Assembly: GCA_019237095.1 (NCBI GenBank)
Contig: JAFAHT010000172.1
Span: 1 to 36,312, forward strand
DNA length: 36,312 bases
DNA from: Planctomycetaceae bacterium
GTDB lineage: Bacteria > Planctomycetota > Planctomycetia > Isosphaerales > Isosphaeraceae
Direction: 5' to 3'
Shown: in pieces, positions 16,136 through 27,393 of the stretch
Numbering within the stretch: position 1 is the stretch's first letter
Layout: each line of letters starts with the position of its first letter
Notes under the pieces: model-generated
What the model saw: only the letters and a program-made list of their open reading frames with translations
What the model was told of the DNA's origin: nothing
The model's database searches: none
Program-made: the position numbers and the translations under genes

Positions 16136-17038
16136 TCATTGGGGAGTTGAGGTCAAGAGGTCATATTGAAATAGTGCACCTTGGAGGGTCGCCAGTGCCT
16201 TTTCGTCGAGCGGACAAAGGGGCAGACGCAGTTCTCCGTTGCCGCGTCCCAGACTGGCCATGGCGGCCTTGACCGGGATTGGATTGGGGGCGAGTCCGAG
16301 CAGGACTTTACAAAGCGGAAACAGGCGGGCGTGACGTTGCCGGGCTTCCTCGAGACGTCCTTGCTGAAATGCGTCGATGAGCGCGATGACGTCCCGGGGG
16401 ACGAGGTTGCCAACCACCGAGACGACACCTTCAGCCCCGACGGCCAGCATCGGCAATGTGAGACTATCATCTCCCGAGAGGACCGTCAGGTCGGTCCGGA
16501 CGATCAGCTCGCTGACCTGGTCAAGCGACCCCGCTGCCTCCTTGATGGCCACGATCGGGCCGATTCTGGCCAGTCGTTCAACAGTCTCGGGCTCCAGGTT
16601 CCGACCGGTTCGACCTGGAATGTTGTAGAGAACCAGAGGAAGATCGACGCTCTCGCCGATGGCCGCGAAATGGCGGTACATGCCTTCCTGGTTGGGCCGA
16701 TTGTAATAGGGGGCCACCAGCAGGGCTCCGTCGGCGCCGGCACGGGCAGCGAACCGCGTGAGCCGGATTGCCTCGGCTGTTGCGTTTGACCCCGTGCCGG
16801 CCATCACCCGGACGCGACCGGCGGCCGCCTCGATCACCAGCGCGATGACCCGCTCGTGCTCGTTGTGTGAAAGCGTTGGCGCTTCACCCGTCGTGCCCAC
16901 CGGGCTGAGCGTAGGAGTTCCCTGCGCAACGTGCCATTCCACAAGCGTCCACAGTGCGGCCTCATCCACCGCGCCGTCACGGAACGGTGTGACCAAGGCC
17001 ACCGTGCAACCCGCGAACATCCGACCCTTCTTACCCAT
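16136..17038 (-). CDS. dapA: 4-hydroxy-tetrahydrodipicolinate synthase
   Basis: DapA condenses pyruvate with aspartate semialdehyde in the lysine/diaminopimelate pathway. From the ATG at 17038 it is 300 residues, the family norm. The Schiff-base lysine is in VAIKEAAGS (Lys166), the catalytic tyrosine in LVLYNIPGRTG (Tyr138), and the pyruvate-binding GTTGEAPTL motif is near residue 48. The longer ORF adds 48 residues rich in Trp and Phe that do not belong. Related aldolases (N-acetylneuraminate lyase and others) share the fold, but GTTGE and YNIPGRT favour DapA. The upstream pdxJ gene ends 113 bases before the start. Confidence 0.92.
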   Translation of the reverse strand: MGKKGRMFAGCTVALVTPFRDGAVDEAALWTLVEWHVAQGTPTLSPVGTTGEAPTLSHNEHERVIALVIEAAAGRVRVMAGTGSNATAEAIRLTRFAARAGADGALLVAPYYNRPNQEGMYRHFAAIGESVDLPLVLYNIPGRTGRNLEPETVERLARIGPIVAIKEAAGSLDQVSELIVRTDLTVLSGDDSLTLPMLAVGAEGVVSVVGNLVPRDVIALIDAFQQGRLEEARQRHARLFPLCKVLLGLAPNPIPVKAAMASLGRGNGELRLPLCPLDEKALATLQGALFQYDLLTSTPQ

Positions 17039-17151
17039 ATCCCCATCCCCGAGAAACAAGATGAAAAATCTTAGATCCATGCGCACCGAAAAGGAAGCAA
17101 CAAAAAACCAAACGTCTGGCCAGGACCAGGACACACCCGCAGGTCGACCGA

Positions 17152-17883
17152 TCACGCTCGAGGGGTCCGGTCGTCGATGCAATTTTTCATCTCTCGCACA
17201 GCCCGTTCCAGGCCCACGAAGAGCGCCCGGCTGATGATGCTGTGGCCGATGTTGAGCTCGGCCATGCGATCCAGCCGGGCGACCGGCAGGACGTTGCGAT
17301 AGTTCAGTCCATGACCTGCGTGCAGTTCCACGCCAGCGGTGACGATGGCCTCGGCCGCCACTTGCAAGGCCTCTAGTTCCATGCGTTGCGGCGGGCCCTC
17401 GTGGCTGTTGGCGTACCGCCCTGTGTGCAGCTCGATCGCGTCCACGTTCAGATGCAGGGCTGCCTCGATCTGGGCCGGCTCGGGGTCGAGGAAGAGGGCG
17501 ATTTCGAGCCCGGCGTGGCGGCAGCGATTGACGGCTTCGGTGATTCGCTGGCGCTGGTTCACAACGTCGAGTCCTCCCTCGGTGGTCAGCTCCTCGCGCC
17601 GCTCGGGAACCAGGGTGACCTGCTCGGGCCGGAGCTCCGTGGCCAGATCGATGATTGCCGAATCGGCCGCCAGCTCGAGGTTGAGCCGGACCTGCACCGT
17701 CTGCCGCAGCAGTCTCAGGTCACGGTCCTGGATATGCCGACGGTCTTCCCGGAGATGGATGGTGATGCCGTCGGCACCACCAAGCTCGGCCAGTGCGGCC
17801 GCCCAGACCGGGTCTGGCTCCTGGCCGCCTCGCGCCTGGCGGAGAGTCGCGACGTGGTCGATATTGACGCCCAGGCGAGCCAT
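17152..17883 (-). CDS. pdxJ: pyridoxine 5'-phosphate synthase
   Basis: PdxJ makes pyridoxine phosphate from 1-deoxyxylulose 5-phosphate and 3-amino-2-oxopropyl phosphate, the last ring-closing step of the DXP-dependent vitamin B6 route. From ATG 17883 the protein is 243 residues, typical. Family landmarks are [43 protein letters not shown]-like [11 protein letters not shown] and [19 protein letters not shown] lies 9 bases before the chosen start; the longest ORF's 19 extra residues would overlap pcrA and are rejected. It is 53 bases after pcrA and probably cotranscribed. It could supply PLP for GcvP nearby, though that link is only inference. Confidence 0.96.
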   Translation of the reverse strand: MARLGVNIDHVATLRQARGGQEPDPVWAAALAELGGADGITIHLREDRRHIQDRDLRLLRQTVQVRLNLELAADSAIIDLATELRPEQVTLVPERREELTTEGGLDVVNQRQRITEAVNRCRHAGLEIALFLDPEPAQIEAALHLNVDAIELHTGRYANSHEGPPQRMELEALQVAAEAIVTAGVELHAGHGLNYRNVLPVARLDRMAELNIGHSIISRALFVGLERAVREMKNCIDDRTPRA

Positions 17884-17936
17884 GTTCACAATCCTCCGTC
17901 CCAAAACTGTTTCGATCCTGCCGGTTCCAGTCAAGC

Positions 17937-20255
<2,319 letters not shown>

Positions 20256-21077
20256 AGAGATCGATACATCCTGCACCGCGGCGTTCCCAACCACCAACCA
20301 GGTGTCGAAAACCGGTAACGGTTTCGAGGAATGTCTGAACGTCTATCGCTCTTCTCAGTATAGCGGTGAGAAATGCCGGTCGCGAGCGTCCACGCGCCGC
20401 ACGGGAAAGACTTGCGAAATGCTCGGTAAACGCAAGGACGGCACCGAGTTTCCGATCGAGCTCGGCTTCAACCCGCTCGCCAGCGGCGACGGCGTCTTTC
20501 TGATCAGCGAGATTCTGGACCTCACTACAGGGAATCAGGCGTCGAAGCCTCCAGATGCCTGATTCTCTGGTCATTGCATACAACTCATGCCTTGCTAAGC
20601 CGGCCGATGAGGCCGCGGAGGCGTGGTGATCGGGGCGATGTCGTTGATTTCGGTCAGCTCTCCCGTAACCTCCAGGCATGTGCCCGCCTCTACTACAACA
20701 AGGGCGGGCCGAGCTGCCGAGACCCGCGTCCGACAACGCGGCTGAATGCCGCTTCGTCGCAACATAATAGCACTCATAACGTTGGGAACTCGCCGAGGTG
20801 GTGGCCAGGGCCCGGTGTGTGCGTTCTTGGCAACAACCAAGTGCAGGTTTCTCGGTTTTTTGCAACCCCAATCCTAACCTTGATTCCCAGAATCAACACC
20901 GTGTGGAATGATGATTGACGGTCCGAAACGATCGTGCTAGCTTGATGACGATAGTTCGACCCGTGGAAACACGATTTCTCTCCCTGTTGCGCGGTTAACC
21001 GCGCTCGGATTCGTTTCAGTTCAGGTTCCAAAGGCCTTTGCCCGTCCACGGAAGGGCCCCCTGGAGAATCTGCACCG
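20256..21077. other. gene-free stretch with decayed coding DNA
   Basis: 822 bases between pcrA and the sugar transferase. Apart from the PAS remnant listed separately I find no gene. Short overlapping ORFs at 20574-20918 on both strands have no family resemblance. The last 150 bases should hold the promoter of the sugar transferase gene. Confidence 0.4.
20393..20562 (+). pseudogene. PAS-domain sensor remnant
   Basis: The plus frame ending at 20562 reads MLGKRKDGTEFPIELGFNPL and then GVFLISEILDLTTGN. This is the classic second half of a PAS domain (core beta strands and the final strand leading to a DxT motif) as found in planctomycete sensor kinases. It is preceded by unrelated sequence, has no start, and stops soon after the domain with no kinase or receiver following. 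It is a decayed piece of a sensor gene, not a functional gene. Confidence 0.6.
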
Positions 21078-21824
21078 ATGAGCTTCCCGTCGAGATCAAA
21101 CGCCATACGCTTCGGCTCGGAATCCCAAGACCTGACGACGACTCTGAACGCTGAGCTTCAACTTCCGCCGGTCCTCCCGTTACAGTCGACCGAGATCACG
21201 ATCGATGGTCTATCCCACGCTCTCAAGCGCTCGATGGATCTGGCCGGTGCGCTGGTCGGGATGCTGTTACTCGCCCCGGTGATGCTGGGGATTGTCCTGC
21301 TGATCCGGCTCGATTCGTCCGGTCCGGTCTTGTTCCGGCAGTTGCGTCACGGCCGTCACGGACGCCTCTTCCACGTGCTCAAGTTCCGCACGATGGTCGT
21401 TGATGCCGAGCAGCGCCTGGGTGATCTGGAGAAGCATAACGAGTCCGAGCATGGCGTGCTGTTCAAGCTGCGCGAGGATCCAAGAGTCACATCTTTGGGA
21501 CGTTTCTTGCGGCGATCGAGTCTGGACGAGCTTCCCCAGCTCGTCAACATCCTCCGCGGAGAGATGAGCTTGGTTGGCCCTCGCCCTCTCCAGTTGCGGG
21601 ACAGCGACAAGCTTCGGGAACTCGATCCTGAAGGATTCACCTGTCGCCTCCAGGTGTTGCCAGGGCTTACCGGCCTCTGGCAGGTCGGCGGGCGGAGCGA
21701 TACTGACTACTCTCACATGGTCAAGCTGGATCGAGAGTACGTCGAGAACTGGTCCCTGGCCCGGGATGTCCGGATCCTCTTCCGGACCTTCATCGTGGTA
21801 CTGGTCGGCCGCGGGGCTTACTGA
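21078..21824 (+). CDS. polyprenyl-phosphate sugar-1-phosphate transferase
   Basis: A 248-residue bacterial sugar transferase (WbaP/PglC-type monotopic phosphoglycosyl transferase) that starts exopolysaccharide or O-glycan units by moving a sugar phosphate from a nucleotide sugar to undecaprenyl phosphate. A hydrophobic re-entrant helix (LAGALVGMLLLAPVMLGIVLLI, about residues 56-77) precedes the catalytic domain. Landmarks are VLKFRTMVVDAE, the catalytic SLDELPQLVNILRGEMSLVGPRP, and PGLTGLWQV. The N-terminal 40 residues are polar and lack the long multi-pass region of full WbaP, so it is the short form. No other polysaccharide gene is adjacent, so the product sugar is unknown. GGAG lies 11 bases before the start. 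Confidence 0.92.
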   Translation: MSFPSRSNAIRFGSESQDLTTTLNAELQLPPVLPLQSTEITIDGLSHALKRSMDLAGALVGMLLLAPVMLGIVLLIRLDSSGPVLFRQLRHGRHGRLFHVLKFRTMVVDAEQRLGDLEKHNESEHGVLFKLREDPRVTSLGRFLRRSSLDELPQLVNILRGEMSLVGPRPLQLRDSDKLRELDPEGFTCRLQVLPGLTGLWQVGGRSDTDYSHMVKLDREYVENWSLARDVRILFRTFIVVLVGRGAY

Positions 21825-21875
21825 TCGTGAGGATCCGGCGGCATCTTCACCCCCGCACCGCTTCCTCGGACTGGG

Positions 21876-21906
21876 CTGCGGGATCAGCAGCGGACCAATC
21901 CCGCAG
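21876..21906 (+). terminator. stem-loop after the sugar transferase gene
   Basis: A perfect 9-bp inverted repeat CTGCGGGAT / ATCCCGCAG with a 13-base loop, 50 bases after the sugar transferase stop. It has no T-run, so it may be an RNA-stabilising hairpin rather than a rho-independent terminator. Confidence 0.4.
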
Positions 21907-22075
21907 TGGGCTGCCAACCGACCGTGCCAATTGTGGAAAGCCTTGGACAGCAAGGCGCGAAACCGCCCACCGAGCCTTCGCCAGCCTCCCAGCTTGGCCA
22001 CGTCCCTGGTGGCCAGTAGACTGAAATGGAGTCGAACTCCGCTGGCGACCCGTTTTCCGGGGAAGGACGCTGGGC

Positions 22076-22498
22076 ATGGAGATCCTGGGAATCGGCACCG
22101 ACATCGTCGAATGCCCACGGATCGGCAAGATGATCGAGCAGTACGGCGAACTATTCCTGCGGCGGGTTTACACGGCCCGGGAGGTTCGCTACTGCCAGTC
22201 GAGAAAGCACGCGATCGAGCACTTCGCGGGCCGGTGGGCGGCCAAAGAGGCGATTCTCAAGGCCATGGGCACCGGCTGGAGCCGGGGCATCTCCTGGACC
22301 GACATCGAGGTGCGGACCGGCGAGTCTGGACAGCCGCAGGTCCTGGTGGGCGGCATCGCCAAGGAGGTCGCTCGCGAGCGCGGGATCGCCGACATCCTGA
22401 TCTCCATCTCCCACTGCCGGACTTACGCCACGGCGTACGCGATCGCCCTGGCTCAGAAGCCCCCCCCATCGACGGCCCCACCTGCTGAGGAGGGTTGA
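22076..22498 (+). CDS. acpS: holo-[acyl-carrier-protein] synthase
   Basis: A 140-residue 4'-phosphopantetheinyl transferase that activates apo-ACP with coenzyme A for fatty acid synthesis. The two magnesium-binding motifs are plain: GIGTDIVECPRI (Asp9) and FAGRWAAKEAILKAMGTG (Glu near residue 58). SISHCRTYATAYAIA at the C-terminus is the typical ISISH strand. The family works as a trimer. It ends with a short Pro-rich tail (PPPSTAPPAEEG). It is 251 bases after the sugar transferase and converges with topA, 82 bases away. Confidence 0.95.
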   Translation: MEILGIGTDIVECPRIGKMIEQYGELFLRRVYTAREVRYCQSRKHAIEHFAGRWAAKEAILKAMGTGWSRGISWTDIEVRTGESGQPQVLVGGIAKEVARERGIADILISISHCRTYATAYAIALAQKPPPSTAPPAEEG

Positions 22499-22580
22499 GC
22501 CGGTCGGGAGAGGAGGGTCAGTGAAACGGGCCCAACCTGCCGGCCCGCTCGGGATCCGGACAGATCTGGCCCGGGCATCC

Positions 22581-25232
22581 TCAGGCGCCCATGACGGCGG
22601 TGATTTTTTCCTGTGTGGCCTCGCTGGGCTCCTTGGTTCCCTTGCACTTGGGGTACTTGGAGCAGCCGAGGAAGTAGCCGCGACGGCCGCGGCGGACGAC
22701 CATGGTGCTGCCGCAATCATCACAGGTTTCCCCGACTTCGATAGCCTTCATGTCGGCAGCCGGGGATGCGGGGGCGGCGGCGGCCAGCTCGGCAAGCTGT
22801 TCCTTGAGCTCGTCCGGGACGGGCGCCGTGCCGCGGCACTTGGGATAACCAGTGCAGCCGAGGAACGGCCCACGGCGGCCCTGGCGCACGGCCATCGGCT
22901 TGCCGCACTTCTCGCACTTCACATCGATCTTGACCGTCTGCACCGGCTTGCCCTCGTTGTCCACCGGCAGGACGTTGCGGCACTTGGGATAGCCGGTGCA
23001 GCCCAGGAACGGCCCGCGCCGACCCTGGCGCAGGGCCATCGGCTTGCCGCATTTCTCGCAGACGTGCTCGGTCTCGACCCGGGACGGCACGGGATTGCCC
23101 TGCGCGTCGATGTCGAACGATTCCGTGCAATCGGGATACCCGGAGCACGACAGGAATTTCTCGCCCCGCTTGTTCTCGCGGATGAAGAGCGGCTTGTCGC
23201 ACTTGGGGCAGGCGTGCTCGCTGGCGACGGCCTCGGCCCGCGGCTGTCCTCCCAGCGGCCGGGTCGCCTTGCAATCGGGATACTTCGAGCAGCCCAGGAA
23301 CTGGCCGGTCCTGCCGAACTTCAGCACCATCGGCGCACCGCAGAGGTGGCAGATCTCGCTCGTGGGAATCAGTACCCGCTCCATCTGGGCCTGCGCCGTC
23401 TTGAGGGCGTCCTGGAACGGATAGTAGAACTCGTCGAGCACCTTGACCATGTCTTCCTTGGCGGTCGCGATGTCGTCGAGCTCGTCTTCCATGTGGGCAG
23501 TGAACTTCAGGTCGAGGATCTTGGGGAAATGTTTGACCAGCAAGTCGGTGACCGCCATGCCCAAGTCGGTGGCGAAGAAGCGTCGTTCCTTCTGTTCGAC
23601 GTAGAGCCGGTCCTGGATCGTCTGGATGATCGGGGCATAGGTGCTCGGCCGGCCGATATTCTCCTTCTCCAGGGCCTTGATCAGGGTCGCCTCGCTGTAC
23701 CGGGGCGGCGGCTGGGTAAAGTGCTGGGTGGCGTCGAGCGCGTGCAGATCGAGTGTCTGACCCACGGCGAGCGCCGGCAAGAGTTCGTCCTCGATTTTTC
23801 CGCCAGGCGGCCAGACCCTGCGGTGGCCGTCGAACTTGAGCACCTTGCCCTGGGCCTTGAACAACCCCGGACCGGCGGTGATGCCCACGTCGGTCACGGT
23901 GAAGACGGCGGGCGCCATCTGGCTGGCGACGAATCGTGAGTAGATCAACTGGTAGAGCCGGAACTGGTCGTGGCTGAGCTGGCTCTTGATCGTCTCGGGC
24001 GTCAGCTTCAGGTCGGTGGGCCGGATGGCCTCGTGAGCCTCCTGCGCGTTCTTGCCGGCGGCATAGCGGATCGGCTTGGACGGCAGGTACTTTTCTCCGT
24101 ACTGGGTCGCGATCAGGTCGCGCACCGATTGCATCGCTTCTTGCGAGACGCTGAGGCTGTCGGTTCGCATGTAGGTGATCAGTCCGACCGGACCGGAGCC
24201 GTCCACGTCGATGCCCTCGTACAGCTCCTGCGCGACCTTCATGGTCCGCTTGCTGGCAAACCGCATGCGGATCGCCGCCTGCTGCTGCAGCGTGCTGGTC
24301 TTGAACGGGGGATCAGCCTTGACGGGCTTGTCGGCCTCATCGACTCGCGAGACGACATAAATGGCCGAGGCCAGCTCGTCGCGGATCTTGCGGGCGTCGG
24401 CCTCGGCACTGGCCGCAAACTTGGCGCCGTGGTATTCGGCCAGCGCGGCCTGAAACCTGTCGGAGTCGGCCTTGGCCCCGGTCGGGCTGACCGTCGCGGT
24501 GATCTTCCAGAACTCTTCGGTGACGAAGGCGCGGATCTCGCGTTCGCGGTCCACGATCAAGCGGACGGCCACCGACTGGACGCGGCCGGCGCTGAGGTTG
24601 CGCGCCACCTTGCTCCAGAGCAGGGGGCTGAGCTGATAGCCTACGAATCGGTCGAGGAACCGGCGAGCTTGCTGGGCGTTGACCATATCCATGTTGACCG
24701 GCCCAACATGGCCAAAGGCGTCCTTGACGGCGCGTTCGGTGATTTCATGAAAGGTGACGCGGCGTACCCGATCGTCGGAAAGGTTGAGGGCCTGCTGCAA
24801 GTGCCAGGCGATCGCCTCGCCCTCGCGGTCGGGGTCGGTCGCCAGGTAGACGATGTCGGCCCGAGCGGCCTCGCGCTTCAGATCGCCCACGGTGTCTTTC
24901 TTGGCCGGAACGATTTCATAGGAGGGCGAGTAACCATGCGCCACATCCACGCCGAGCTTTCGCTTGGGAAGATCGCGAACGTGACCCATGCTCGCCTTGA
25001 CGACGTATTTGGGGCCCAGGAACTTGTTGATCGACCTGGCCTTCTTGGGACTTTCGACGATGACCAGGGAGTGGCCTCCGCTGCCGCGTGCAGGCACCTC
25101 GCCTGCCCCGGCCTTGGGACGCGGGCTCTTGGGCGAGCGGGACGTCGATCCGGTCGCCGCACGCTTGCGCGGAGCGGGTTTCGCGGGGCTTCCGTTTCCA
25201 CTCGTCGTCGTTGCTGCGGACTTTCTTGCCAC
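22581..25232 (-). CDS. topA: DNA topoisomerase I with five zinc ribbons
   Basis: A type IA topoisomerase of 883 residues that relaxes negative supercoils. A basic Ser/Pro/Lys N-terminal extension (about 1-53) precedes the Toprim domain (SLVIVESPKKARSINKFLG; ATDPDREGEAIAWHL). The catalytic tyrosine is in LITYMRTDSLS (Tyr354). RPSTYAPIIQTIQDRLYV lies in the core. The C-terminus holds five four-Cys zinc ribbons, starting CHLCG, CPKCD, CEKCG, CEKCG and CDDCG; the third and fourth are nearly identical (RQGRRGPFLGCTGYPKCR), suggesting recent duplication. E. coli TopA has three such ribbons. The start is GTG with AGGAAG 5 bases upstream. Divergent from the PpiD/SurA-like gene, with 252 bases between. 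Confidence 0.96.
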   Translation of the reverse strand: MARKSAATTTSGNGSPAKPAPRKRAATGSTSRSPKSPRPKAGAGEVPARGSGGHSLVIVESPKKARSINKFLGPKYVVKASMGHVRDLPKRKLGVDVAHGYSPSYEIVPAKKDTVGDLKREAARADIVYLATDPDREGEAIAWHLQQALNLSDDRVRRVTFHEITERAVKDAFGHVGPVNMDMVNAQQARRFLDRFVGYQLSPLLWSKVARNLSAGRVQSVAVRLIVDREREIRAFVTEEFWKITATVSPTGAKADSDRFQAALAEYHGAKFAASAEADARKIRDELASAIYVVSRVDEADKPVKADPPFKTSTLQQQAAIRMRFASKRTMKVAQELYEGIDVDGSGPVGLITYMRTDSLSVSQEAMQSVRDLIATQYGEKYLPSKPIRYAAGKNAQEAHEAIRPTDLKLTPETIKSQLSHDQFRLYQLIYSRFVASQMAPAVFTVTDVGITAGPGLFKAQGKVLKFDGHRRVWPPGGKIEDELLPALAVGQTLDLHALDATQHFTQPPPRYSEATLIKALEKENIGRPSTYAPIIQTIQDRLYVEQKERRFFATDLGMAVTDLLVKHFPKILDLKFTAHMEDELDDIATAKEDMVKVLDEFYYPFQDALKTAQAQMERVLIPTSEICHLCGAPMVLKFGRTGQFLGCSKYPDCKATRPLGGQPRAEAVASEHACPKCDKPLFIRENKRGEKFLSCSGYPDCTESFDIDAQGNPVPSRVETEHVCEKCGKPMALRQGRRGPFLGCTGYPKCRNVLPVDNEGKPVQTVKIDVKCEKCGKPMAVRQGRRGPFLGCTGYPKCRGTAPVPDELKEQLAELAAAAPASPAADMKAIEVGETCDDCGSTMVVRRGRRGYFLGCSKYPKCKGTKEPSEATQEKITAVMGA

Positions 25233-25484
25233 GGTATCTTCCTACCTATCCTCTTCCAATTCCACTGTTTCGGTCGATCCTTCTCGACCTGCACGAACGC
25301 GGGGCCCTGGGGTGATTGAGGTTGCCGTGGGAAGGAATCCTGGTACGATTACGTTCGGGCCGCCCATGATCAGACCCCGCGTCCTTTCCCAATAGCGACA
25401 TAGCTAGCGTATCGGGGCGTGTCAAGAGGGGGGTGCATGTAGCCACTACCCCGACGGCCTGTTTTGCCACCACCGAGGAACCCC

Positions 25485-27371
25485 ATGCCGTTTGAAGTCT
25501 TTCGCCGCCATCAGCGCAAGCTGTTAGCGATTTTTGCCATCATGGCGATGTTCGGATTTGTCGTCTCCGACAGCTTGCCCAGGCTGCTCAACTCGAATCC
25601 TGGCGGTCGCGACCAGAAGGTCGCAGAGCTCTACGGCAAGTCCGTCTACCAGAGCCAGCTCAATGAGATGGCCCGGCAGCGAACCCGGGCGAATCTTTTT
25701 GTTTCCGGCCTGAGCCAGTTCCCGTCCCGAGAGGTCTTTGGCGGACTCAAGCAGCGGGATCTGGTTGACGCCATGATCCTTCAGCACGAGGCCGACCAGT
25801 TGAACATTCCCGCCACTGCCGAGATCGGGCGGGAATGGTTGAGGCAGATTACCGGCGGCCGGATGAACGGGGAGCTGTTCAACATCCTCTTCAGCCGGTT
25901 CAGCAACGAGGTCAGCGAGGAGCACCTGCTCGCCGACATCGCCAACCAGGTCCGTTTACGCAAGGTTCGCCTGCTTCTGGGTTACCCGGTCGTGACGCCT
26001 TACGACGTCTACCGCTCGTACCGCGACCAGAATGAGCGGGTCGGGGCCAAGATCGTCGAAATGCCCGTCGATTCGTTTCTCTCCAAGGTCTCCGAGCCGG
26101 CGGCCAGCGAGGTTCAGGCGCTCTACGACAAATACAAGGACGTGCTCCCAGACCCCGCTAGCGAGACGCCCGGGTTCAAGATCCCACGGCGGGTCCAGCT
26201 CGAGATCCTGTCGCTCGACGGCAACGCCCTGGCCAGAGGCCTGCGCGATAAGGTCACGGAGGCTGAGCTTCGGTCTTACTACGAGAACCACAAACCAGAG
26301 TTCCAGGTTCCTTCGGAACTGCCCACGGATCTATTCGCCGGCCAGCCCGACCTCACGCCACCTATCATTCAGGCGTTCTCCGAGGTACGCGACACGCTGG
26401 CTCCGAGACTCGCGGAGGAGAAAGCCCAGTCCGAGATCCTCGACAAGTTCACGCGGATCAAGGAAGCCGAGATGATCCCGTTTGCCGACAAGTACTTAGC
26501 CGCGCTCGATGAGCAGGAAGAAGCCAAGAAACAGGGCAACGCCTCCAGCGTGGTCCTGCCCACGCCGCAGGATCTCAAGCCGATTGCCGATCGCGAGGGT
26601 CTTAATTACGAGAAAACCCCCTTGCTCTCTCGCCAGGACGTCGAGCGGCTCGGACAGATTTCCACTGCCGAAGTCGGCCTGACGCCGCTGAGCGGCGGCC
26701 GCAAGTTCGTCGACGAGATGTTCGACCCCAAGACCGGACTGTATGAGCCGATCGAGTTGACCGACGTCTTGGGCACTCGCTTCCTGGTGCGCAAGGTCAA
26801 GGACGAGCCGCCGCATGTTCCCACTTTGGAACAGGTTCGCTCCGAGGTCATCGTCGCCTGGAAGATGGCCCAAGCCCGCCCGCTTGCGGAGAAGGCGGCC
26901 GGCGAGCTGGCCAGCCAGATCAAGGCCAAGGGGGCAACCCCCAAGGACTCCAAGATCGACGGTTTTCGCGTGGAGAGCATTCCTCCCATCACGCGATCTC
27001 AGACGAGCTTCATGCCGTCATCAATGTTCGAGCCCAGCCCCGTCGTTGAGACCCCCATTCCCGGCGTGCCGCAAGCTGGGGAAGCGTTCCGCGACGCCTA
27101 CTTTGGTCTCCAGGCGGGGTCGGTGGACGTGGCGCCCAATCAGCCCAGGACCGTCTACTACATCATGACCCTGGACCGACGTGAGCCGGCAAGTTTCAGC
27201 GCGCTCTATGCATCCAACGGCGACGAGTATCGTTACAAGAGCATGGCCCGTGAGCAGGCTTCCAGGCAACAGGACGAGCAGTGGATGGGCTGGCTCCGCC
27301 AGCAGGCCGGGCTGAAACCGGATTGGATTCCTCCCGACGAGGCCAAGAAAGACGAGGCGGCCAGAGGCTAG
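25485..27371 (+). CDS. PpiD/SurA-like membrane-anchored protein
   Basis: A 628-residue protein with a short cytoplasmic N-terminus, one transmembrane helix (LLAIFAIMAMFGFVVSDSL, about residues 11-29) and a long periplasmic part. The segment after the helix (VAELYGKSVYQSQLNEMARQRTRANLF) is the SurA/PpiD N-terminal chaperone domain pattern. A central helical region follows, and a second related block (TEAELRSYYENHKPEFQVPSE) that in PpiD leads to the parvulin prolyl-isomerase domain. I cannot see a convincing parvulin signature, so it may be a chaperone without isomerase activity. The start is the ATG with GAGGAA 5 bases upstream (25485), not the track's upstream ATG. Role inferred: folding of secreted proteins. 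Confidence 0.75.
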   Translation: MPFEVFRRHQRKLLAIFAIMAMFGFVVSDSLPRLLNSNPGGRDQKVAELYGKSVYQSQLNEMARQRTRANLFVSGLSQFPSREVFGGLKQRDLVDAMILQHEADQLNIPATAEIGREWLRQITGGRMNGELFNILFSRFSNEVSEEHLLADIANQVRLRKVRLLLGYPVVTPYDVYRSYRDQNERVGAKIVEMPVDSFLSKVSEPAASEVQALYDKYKDVLPDPASETPGFKIPRRVQLEILSLDGNALARGLRDKVTEAELRSYYENHKPEFQVPSELPTDLFAGQPDLTPPIIQAFSEVRDTLAPRLAEEKAQSEILDKFTRIKEAEMIPFADKYLAALDEQEEAKKQGNASSVVLPTPQDLKPIADREGLNYEKTPLLSRQDVERLGQISTAEVGLTPLSGGRKFVDEMFDPKTGLYEPIELTDVLGTRFLVRKVKDEPPHVPTLEQVRSEVIVAWKMAQARPLAEKAAGELASQIKAKGATPKDSKIDGFRVESIPPITRSQTSFMPSSMFEPSPVVETPIPGVPQAGEAFRDAYFGLQAGSVDVAPNQPRTVYYIMTLDRREPASFSALYASNGDEYRYKSMAREQASRQQDEQWMGWLRQQAGLKPDWIPPDEAKKDEAARG

Positions 27372-27393
27372 AGACCGCGGGTCAGGCGGCCCG

